Notes under the pieces: model-generated | The model's database searches: none | The model's input: only the letters and a program-made list of their open reading frames with translations | Told to the model about the DNA's origin: nothing | Assembly (NCBI RefSeq): GCF_004123905.1 | Contig: NZ_MZXW01000022.1 | Location: forward strand, 310,001-374,000 | Direction of reading: 5' to 3' | Origin: Bradyrhizobium betae | Lineage (GTDB): Bacteria > Pseudomonadota > Alphaproteobacteria > Rhizobiales > Xanthobacteraceae | Length of the DNA: 64,000 bases | Part shown: piece after piece, positions 59,040-64,000 of the stretch | Numbering within the stretch: position 1 is the stretch's first letter | Layout of the letters: each line of letters starts with the position of its first letter | Program-made: the position numbers and the translations under genes

Positions 59040-59348
59040 CTACAATACCACCTTGCGCAAAAACGTGCGCTCTTCCGCGAGGATGAATTTGCTCTCCTCG
59101 GCGAAATGGAAGTTGGCCATGCCCTCCGCATCCTGCCGCAGCCGGGCGCGATAGGACTCGTAGGCCGCCAGACTCTCGAAGGTGATCAGCGCGAAGGCGA
59201 TGTTGTTGGTGCCTTCGTGCGGCATGAAATAGCCGATCAGGTCGCCGCCGCATTTCGGGATGATGGTGAGCCAGCGTTTTGAATACTCCTCGAACTGCGC
59301 GCGCTTGAACGGATCGAGCTGGTAGCGGATGAAGACGGTGACGGACAT
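59040..59348 (-). CDS. NIPSNAP-family protein
   Basis: 102 residues. MSVTVFIRYQLDPFKRAQFE and LIGYFMPHEGTNNIAFALIT match the NIPSNAP/dimeric ferredoxin-like fold. Same direction as the ABM-family gene. Divergent from an ArsR-family regulator 167 bp away, with a REP-like element between, so that regulator may control both. Confidence 0.85.
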   Translation of the reverse strand: MSVTVFIRYQLDPFKRAQFEEYSKRWLTIIPKCGGDLIGYFMPHEGTNNIAFALITFESLAAYESYRARLRQDAEGMANFHFAEESKFILAEERTFLRKVVL

Positions 59349-59372
59349 GCAAGTTCTCCTCTGTTCCCACAC

Positions 59373-59459
59373 CGTCATTGCGAGCGCAGCGAAGCAATCC
59401 AGGAATCCCTCCGCGGGGACAGTCTGGATTGCTTCGTCGCTTCGCTCCTCGCAATGACG
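59373..59459. repeat. REP-like palindromic element, CGTCATTGCGAG family, copy 2
   Basis: CGTCATTGCGAGCG and CTCGCAATGACG outer arms, GAAGCAATCC and GGATTGCTTC inner arms, CTCCGCGGGGA centre. Nearly the same as 23513-23630. Located between divergent genes. Confidence 0.85.
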
Positions 59460-59493
59460 ACGTGTTGAGAGATTACTGGCTTGCCCGACCACA

Positions 59494-59517
59494 ATGCTTC
59501 GGCTACCATCGAAGCAT
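59494..59517 (+). promoter_or_regulatory. Perfect dyad overlapping the ArsR-family start codon
   Basis: ATGCTTCG (59494-59501) and CGAAGCAT (59510-59517) with an 8-bp spacer; the last two bases are the AT of the start codon. Strongly suggests autorepression by the encoded winged-helix protein. Confidence 0.7.
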
Positions 59518-60214
59518 GAAATCAGGTCCTGACATCGCCATGGTCGCCGCGCTGGTTGGCGATCCCGCCCGCGCCAACATGCTCACGGCGCTGATGAACG
59601 GCCGCGCGCTCACCGCGAGCGAGCTGGCGCAGGAGGCCGGCATCACGCCGCAGACCGCGAGCTCGCATCTCTCCAAGCTCGAGGCCGGCGGGCTGGTCGA
59701 GCTGGAGAAGCAGGGCCGGCACCGCTACTACCGCCTCACGGACGACGACGTCGCCGGCGTGCTCGAAGGACTTGCGGGCCTCGCCGCACGCACCGGCCAT
59801 ATGCGCGTGCGCACGGGTCCGAAGGATCCGGCGCTGCGGCGCGCGCGGATCTGCTACGACCATCTCGCCGGCGATCTCGGCGTGCAGATGCTCGACACCA
59901 TGCGCGACCGGAACCTGGTCAGGCAGAAGAAGCAGGAGATCGAGCTGACCGCCGAGGGCGAGCGTTTTCTTGCCAAGCATTTGCAGATCTCGCCCGAGAT
60001 GCTGGCCCATCCGCGCCGCCCGGTATGCAAGGCCTGCCTCGACTGGAGCGAGCGGCGCCATCACCTCGCCGGCACCTTGGGCGCTGCCATGATGCAGCGC
60101 TTCAACGAGCTGAAATGGGCCGCGCGCGACGCCACGCCCGGCAGCCGTGTGGTGAACTTTACCCGCACCGGCGAGAAGCAATTTGCGACGCTGTTCGGGA
60201 ATGGGAAAGACTGA
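59516..60214 (+). CDS. ArsR-family winged-helix regulator with C-terminal extension
   Basis: 232 residues. Winged helix at about 8-85 (DPARANMLTALMNGRALTAS, ITPQTASSHLSKLEAGGLVE, GRHRYYRLTDDDVA). The extra 140 residues contain RARICYDHLAGDLGVQMLD and HPRRPVCKACLDWSERRHHL. C-terminal Cys (KACLDW and ARICYD) may be redox or metal responsive (inference). Typical of longer ArsR-type regulators in rhizobia. Confidence 0.9.
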   Translation: MKSGPDIAMVAALVGDPARANMLTALMNGRALTASELAQEAGITPQTASSHLSKLEAGGLVELEKQGRHRYYRLTDDDVAGVLEGLAGLAARTGHMRVRTGPKDPALRRARICYDHLAGDLGVQMLDTMRDRNLVRQKKQEIELTAEGERFLAKHLQISPEMLAHPRRPVCKACLDWSERRHHLAGTLGAAMMQRFNELKWAARDATPGSRVVNFTRTGEKQFATLFGNGKD

Positions 60215-60257
60215 TCAGGCAGGCCGCGTGAAATCGCACATTTGCGTGTGAACTCTC

Positions 60258-60356
60258 ACCGTCGTCATGGCCGGGCTTGACCCGGCCAACCACGCCTTTA
60301 GTCCAGTTCACGCCGCATCACGTGGATGCCCGGGACAAGCCCGGGCATGACGGTGA
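60258..60356. repeat. Palindromic intergenic element (CGTCATGGCCGGGCTT family)
   Basis: CGTCATGGCCGGGCTTGACC at the left and GGACAAGCCCGGGCATGACG at the right are inverted arms with a short unique middle. Lies in the 5' flank of the alpha/beta hydrolase gene, which begins 38 bp later. Confidence 0.75.
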
Positions 60357-60393
60357 TTGTGTCTCTGACCTCACTTCCACCCAGAGCATCCCT

Positions 60394-61401
60394 ATGAACC
60401 GCATCTTCTCGGCCGCGCTCGCTGGCGCCCTCCTTGCTATCCCGCTTGCATCCCACGCCGCCGACACCGCTCCCCGCGAGCCCTATGGCATTGCGCTCGA
60501 AGGCTTTGCCTATCCTTATCCCGTGCACTTGCTGCCCGTCGTCAATGACGGTGAGCAGCTCAGCATGGCCTATATGGACGTCGCGCCTCAGCAGCCGAAC
60601 GGCCGCACCGTGGTGCTGCTGCACGGGCGCAATTTTCCGTCGAGCTACTGGGCGCCCGTGATCAAGATGCTGAGCGAGGCGGGTTACCGCGTCGTGGTGC
60701 CGGACCAGATCGGTTTTGGCAAATCCTCCAAGCCGCAGGGCGAATTGCATTTCGACACGCTGGCGCGCAACACCGTCGCACTGCTCGACCATCTCAAGAT
60801 CGATAAAGCAGAGGTCGTGGCGCATTCGCTCGGCGGCATGCTGGGCGTGCGCATTGCGCGTGCCTATCCGGACCGCGTCGCCCACCTTGTTCTGACAACC
60901 CCGATTGGTCTCGAAGACTACCGCCTCTACGTGCCGCCGACGCCGACCGAGAAGATCATCGAATCCGAGGACAAGCTCACCGCGGACGGCTATCGCAAGC
61001 AGCTCCAGACCAACTATGCGATCAAGCTGCCGCCGGATCAGATCGCGCCGTTCATCGACGCCCGCTTCAACATCAAGAACAGCCCGGATTATCCACGCTG
61101 GCTGCGCGCTTATGTCAGCTCGGGCCAGATGCTCTACCGCGAGCCGGTTGCGCATGAGATTCCCCTGATCACCGAGCCGACACTGTTCATCATGGGCGCC
61201 GACGACCACAATGCGCCGGGCCGCCCATTGGCGCCGGAAGCGCTGCGCGCGAAAATGGGGCAGAACGCCGAGCTGGCAAAAGCGCTTGCCGCGAAGATGC
61301 CGAATGCGCGGGCCGAGGTGATCCCGGACACCGGCCATCTCGTTTTCCTGGAGGCGCCGGAGAAGTACAAGGAGTTGGTGCTGGGCTTCCTCGGCCGCTA
61401 G
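60394..61401 (+). CDS. Exported alpha/beta hydrolase
   Basis: 335 residues from ATG 60394. Signal peptide to about residue 22 (LAIPLASHA-ADT). Catalytic triad: S145 in VAHSLGGMLG, Asp in LFIMGADDHN, and His in VIPDTGHLVFLE; oxyanion HGRN at 77-80. Esterase/epoxide-hydrolase/haloalkane-dehalogenase-like fold; substrate unknown. Confidence 0.92.
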   Translation: MNRIFSAALAGALLAIPLASHAADTAPREPYGIALEGFAYPYPVHLLPVVNDGEQLSMAYMDVAPQQPNGRTVVLLHGRNFPSSYWAPVIKMLSEAGYRVVVPDQIGFGKSSKPQGELHFDTLARNTVALLDHLKIDKAEVVAHSLGGMLGVRIARAYPDRVAHLVLTTPIGLEDYRLYVPPTPTEKIIESEDKLTADGYRKQLQTNYAIKLPPDQIAPFIDARFNIKNSPDYPRWLRAYVSSGQMLYREPVAHEIPLITEPTLFIMGADDHNAPGRPLAPEALRAKMGQNAELAKALAAKMPNARAEVIPDTGHLVFLEAPEKYKELVLGFLGR

Positions 61402-61556
61402 CGCCACTGCTGTCGCGCGAAGCCGCATGCGGAGACCATTCATGCCGCATTCAGGTCTTGATTGGCAGATTTGGATCGCGACGTGTCGATGTGTTGCAAA
61501 ATTTAACATGTCGAATCGTGTCTTTTGATTCATTGTGCGCCGCGAGCGCCCTGCTC

Positions 61557-61605
61557 CTCAAGAACTTGCCCTCAAGAACCTGCCCCCCAAGAACCTGCCC
61601 CAAGG
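61557..61605 (+). repeat. Tandem repeat in the 5' leader of a small secreted protein gene
   Basis: CTCAAGAACTTGCC (61557-61570), CTCAAGAACCTGCC (61571-61584) and CCCCAAGAACCTGCC (61585-61599), then a partial CCAAGGACG. Units of 14-15 bp lie just before the ribosome site of the gene at 61623. Slippage could change the leader length. Confidence 0.75.
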
Positions 61606-61622
61606 ACGAGAAGGAAGACCAA

Positions 61623-61859
61623 ATGAAATATCTGTTCGCCGCCGTCATGCTCGCCAGCGCGGCCGTCGGTTTCAGCGAGTCCGCCAGCGCCATGCAGGGC
61701 TGCGGCCCCGGCTGGGCCCGCGGCCCCTATGGTGGCTGCCGTCCCATGGCCGCCCGTGGTCCCGTTGTCGTGGTCCGACCTGCTCCGGTCGTGGTCGTGC
61801 GTCCGCGCGGGTGCCCCTATGGCTTCCGCTGGTACGCCGGCCGCTGCCGCCCGTTCTGA
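61623..61859 (+). CDS. Small exported GCG_CRPN-type protein
   Basis: 78 residues from ATG 61623 with AAGGAAG upstream. Signal peptide ends at ASA (residue 23). The mature part has GCGPGWARGPYGGCRPM, the GCG..C-R-P pattern of the GCG_CRPN domain, then valine/proline repeats (VVVVRPAPVVVVRP) and a second CPYGFRWYAGRCRPF Cys pair. Secreted, disulfide-rich; function unknown. Confidence 0.85.
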   Translation: MKYLFAAVMLASAAVGFSESASAMQGCGPGWARGPYGGCRPMAARGPVVVVRPAPVVVVRPRGCPYGFRWYAGRCRPF

Positions 61860-61879
61860 TCTCGTCTTTTCGCATTGCG

Positions 61880-61920
61880 AAGTGGCCGCGCGGCGAAAGC
61901 TGCGCGGCCACTTTCTTTTT
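61880..61920 (+). terminator. Rho-independent terminator
   Basis: AAGTGGCCGCGC / GCGCGGCCACTT, a 12-bp perfect stem with an internal GGC-GAAA-GCT extension, followed by TCTTTTT. Confidence 0.9.
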
Positions 61921-61956
61921 GCGCGCCTGACGTCGCACCAGCCAGGCTGGAATCAA

Positions 61957-61984
61957 AACGGGGACCGCAATCGCGATCCCCGTT
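61957..61984 (-). terminator. Hairpin terminator of the leftward small gene
   Basis: AACGGGGA / TCCCCGTT, an 8-bp stem with a 12-nt loop, 22 bp past the stop at 62007; on the minus strand a T-run (TTTT, RC of AAAA at 61955-61958) follows. Confidence 0.7.
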
Positions 61985-62006
61985 CAAAACCTGGCTTGCG
62001 CGAAGC

Positions 62007-62288
62007 TTACCAGTGGTGACGATGCCAACGGCGGCGGCGCCAGCCCCAATGGCGGTGGCGCCAGCCCCAGTGATGACCACGACCGCGCCAATGCACCTGC
62101 TCGGGCTTGAGTTGCGCGGCTTCCTCGCTGGTGGTGACGGCGGGATGAGCATCCGGATTGCCTTCCGGCATGCGGGCGGTACCGCCGAGCGGCTGCGGCG
62201 ACAGCGGCGCGGCCTGTGCGGCGGTCGCGAACGCGGCGGCCCCCGCGGCGGCACCGAATGCGAGCTTCAGAAAATTGCGGCGTTCCAT
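62007..62288 (-). CDS. Small Tat-exported His/Trp/Arg-rich protein
   Basis: 93 residues. Twin-arginine signal MERRNFLKLAFGAAAGAAAF, cleavage after ATAAQA. The mature part has PEGNPDAHPAVTTSEEAAQL, then an unusual tail of His, Trp and Arg (GHHWGWRHRHWGW, RRRRWHRHHW) that could bind metal ions. Convergent with the gene at 61623; function unknown. Confidence 0.8.
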   Translation of the reverse strand: MERRNFLKLAFGAAAGAAAFATAAQAAPLSPQPLGGTARMPEGNPDAHPAVTTSEEAAQLKPEQVHWRGRGHHWGWRHRHWGWRRRRWHRHHW

Positions 62289-62402
62289 GACATCTTCCTC
62301 TCAGGCGAGCGTTGCATGATGCGGAACAAGTGTCGGGCGCGCGACATGAACTGCGGCTGAATCGCGCGTTCAGATTCATTGCAACGGTGACAGGATTCGT
62401 TC

Positions 62403-62569
62403 CTACTTCCCAAACTCCTGCGTCAGCACCAGCGTCTCGCGCGAGCGCTTCACCTCGGGCCAGCCGCGGTTGAAATCGGCAACGAGCTGCTTGAGCGCAT
62501 CAACCCTTCAGCATCGCGGCCAGCTTGGCCTCGTCATCGAACTGATACATAGCCTGGTGCAGCGGGCAT
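62403..62569 (-). pseudogene. Decayed gene remnant (EthD/Dabb-like, weak assignment)
   Basis: A ribosome site CAGGAGG and an ATG (62567-62569) remain, but the frame after it is wrong. In another frame the segment reads MYQFDDEAKLAAMLKG, then a one-base shift near 62499-62506 joins ALKQLVADFNRGWPEVKRSR and ends LVLTQEFGK at a TAG (62403-62405). Removing one base restores a continuous 56-residue frame. Family assignment (EthD or dimeric alpha-beta barrel) is tentative. Confidence 0.6.
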
Positions 62570-62674
62570 GTGTTTCCTCCTGTTGTTCGGCCGCAGCATT
62601 GACGGTTATAGTGGCATCAACAAAAAGCCCGCACGACGGACAAAACCGCCGCGCCAATAAGGGAAGGAATGGCC

Positions 62675-64000
62675 ATGCGCAGGATCATCACGGGTCTCGT
62701 TGCGATTGCCAGCCTGTGGCCGGCCGCCTCGCCGGCCGAAATCGTCCGCTTCGACATCCTCGCGCGCGAGCCCGCCTTCGCCGGGCGCAGCTTCGGCACT
62801 GTTGGCCCCTATGAGCGCATCACCGCCCGCGCGACTTTTGCGCTGAACCCGGCCGACGACCGCAATGCCGTCATCACCGATCTCGCGCTCGCGCCGCGCA
62901 ATACCAACGGCAAGGTCGAGGCCGTCGCCGATGTCGTGATCCTCAGGCCCATCGATCCCACGCACGGCAACGGCACGCTGTTGCTGGAGGTGCCCAATCG
63001 CGGCCGCAAGCTGGCGCCGCAATTGTTCGACGATTCCGCCCAGCCCGGCGCCAACAATGCCGACAAGGCCGAGGATGCCGGCATCGGCTTCCTGCACCGT
63101 CAGGGTTTTACGATGGTCTGGGTCGGCTGGCAGGGCGACATCCCCTCCAAGCCCGGACAACTCGCGCTGACCGCACCGGTGATCAAGACCATCGCTGGGC
63201 CAGCGCGCGAAGAATTCGTCTTCGACAACACGACCAATCCCGCACGCGCGACGCTCACATGGCCAGCGGCCGATGCTGCCAATCTCAATATCACCGTGCG
63301 CGCCGCCTGGGCCGATCCGCGGCAGACGCCGCCGGGCCTCTCGGCAAAGCTGGTCGATCCCGCGACGGTGGAGATCACCCGCCCCGAAAACTTTGACGCC
63401 GGCGCGCTCTACGAGATCACCTACACCGCGCGCGATCCTGTGCCGCTCGGCATGGGCTATGCCGCCGTGCGCGAAATCGTCAGCTTCCTCCGCCACGACG
63501 AGACACAAGCGAATCCGCTGCTGAACGGCCTGCATCCGTCCGTCAGCCGCACCATCGGTTTTGGTGTCTCGCAATCCGGCCGCTTCCTGCGCGACTTCCT
63601 CTATCTCGGTTTCAACGAGGATTTGTCGGGACGCACGGTGTTCGACGGCCTGATGCCGCATGTCGCGGGCACGCGGCGGATGGCGACCAATGTCCGCTTC
63701 GGCCAACCCGGCCGCAACCCGCGCCATCTCCAGGATCCGGCGTGGCAGGCCGACCTCTTCCCCTTCACCTACGCGAGTCTCAGCGATCCCTATTCCGGCA
63801 AGACCGACGGCCTCTTGCACCGCTGCTCGCTCTCGGCCACCTGCCCGAAGGTGATGCAGACCGACAGCGAGCATGAATGGTGGGCCTCGCACGCCTCGCT
63901 GCTCGTCACCGACCTCGCCGGCAACCACCTCGACCTCCCCGACAACGTCCGCGCCTACATGATTTCTGGCACGCCGCATTTCGCCGAAGCCGCCGACACC
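62675..64000 (+). CDS. Exported alpha/beta-hydrolase-domain protein, 3'-truncated by the window
   Basis: At least 442 residues; no stop before 64000. ATG 62675 is preferred (AAGGA 7 bases upstream; ATG 62669 also in frame). Signal peptide MRRIITGLVAIASLWPAASP. The body has an N-terminal jelly-roll-like part (VGPYERITARATFALNPADD), GFGVSQSGRFLRDFLYLGFN with the nucleophile Ser in GVSQSG, FDGLMPHVAG and DSEHEWWASHASL. This resembles Abhydrolase_10-type large exported esterases. Substrate unknown. Confidence 0.85.
   Translation, partial: MRRIITGLVAIASLWPAASPAEIVRFDILAREPAFAGRSFGTVGPYERITARATFALNPADDRNAVITDLALAPRNTNGKVEAVADVVILRPIDPTHGNGTLLLEVPNRGRKLAPQLFDDSAQPGANNADKAEDAGIGFLHRQGFTMVWVGWQGDIPSKPGQLALTAPVIKTIAGPAREEFVFDNTTNPARATLTWPAADAANLNITVRAAWADPRQTPPGLSAKLVDPATVEITRPENFDAGALYEITYTARDPVPLGMGYAAVREIVSFLRHDETQANPLLNGLHPSVSRTIGFGVSQSGRFLRDFLYLGFNEDLSGRTVFDGLMPHVAGTRRMATNVRFGQPGRNPRHLQDPAWQADLFPFTYASLSDPYSGKTDGLLHRCSLSATCPKVMQTDSEHEWWASHASLLVTDLAGNHLDLPDNVRAYMISGTPHFAEAADT

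Noticed and set aside
62606..63979. Open frame (457 codons) opposite the truncated exported hydrolase
   Set aside because: The plus frame has a signal peptide and a GxSxG-like motif; the opposite frame is a GC-bias shadow.

Overview
The window looks like chromosomal DNA of a GC-rich alphaproteobacterium, most likely Bradyrhizobium or a close relative. The evidence is the strong GC3 bias, FixJ/NarL-type response regulators, Omp25/31-type porin, GCG_CRPN-type and other tiny secreted proteins, a GrlR-like protein, and several repeat families that I recall as typical of Bradyrhizobium intergenic regions. There is one tRNA, tRNA-Arg(TCG), and no phage, plasmid, IS transposase or CRISPR signal.

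Layout. 1-1.45 kb: the end of a NarL-type sensor kinase and its response regulator. 1.5-8.3 kb: an aromatic-catabolism region (extradiol dioxygenase with IclR regulator; TetR regulator divergent from a flavin hydroxylase, a fumarylacetoacetate-hydrolase-family enzyme and an ABC substrate-binding protein). 8.3-15.5 kb: a membrane protein, an ArsR/SRPBCC pair with two operator-like sites, a Tat-exported serine hydrolase, a porin, an SDR lacking the usual active site, a GNAT enzyme and small secreted proteins. 15.5-18.5 kb: four consecutive secreted curlin-repeat proteins plus a short fifth relative and a FixJ-type regulator. This is the most striking locus, a candidate functional-amyloid module without csgDEFG genes in view. 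18.5-22.9 kb: a MacAB-like exporter operon and a stand-alone LuxR helix-turn-helix protein. 22.9-23.9 kb: a gene-free block of nested repeats. 23.9-31.2 kb: a secreted phosphodiesterase-family phosphatase, a 1-Cys peroxiredoxin, a chemoreceptor, a photolyase with a probable CTG start and a histone-H1-like protein.

31-45.6 kb: hypothetical, transporter, envelope and small secreted genes, the tRNA, a GrlR-like protein, a large PAS histidine kinase, a second EamA transporter, a Nudix hydrolase and a DapA-like lyase/synthase. 45.7-49.4 kb: a split beta-oxidation module (SDR dehydrogenase, MaoC hydratase, DUF35 zinc-ribbon protein, thiolase). 49.4-50.3 kb: a second repeat block, inverted relative to the first. 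50.3-64 kb: a DUF3592 protein, a 1168-residue fused indolepyruvate ferredoxin oxidoreductase, a triheme cytochrome c, a TRIC/UPF0126 channel, an ICL/PEPM-family enzyme, two ferredoxin-fold small proteins with a divergent ArsR gene that carries a perfect palindrome at its start, an exported alpha/beta hydrolase, small secreted proteins, a decayed gene, and a large exported hydrolase cut by the window end.

Genes that plausibly work together: sensor kinase and regulator (4-bp overlap); the aromatic hydroxylation, ring-cleavage and hydrolysis enzymes with their uptake protein; the curlin set with its regulator; the three overlapping MacAB genes; and the four beta-oxidation genes. All functional calls come from motif recognition by eye; no database search was run.
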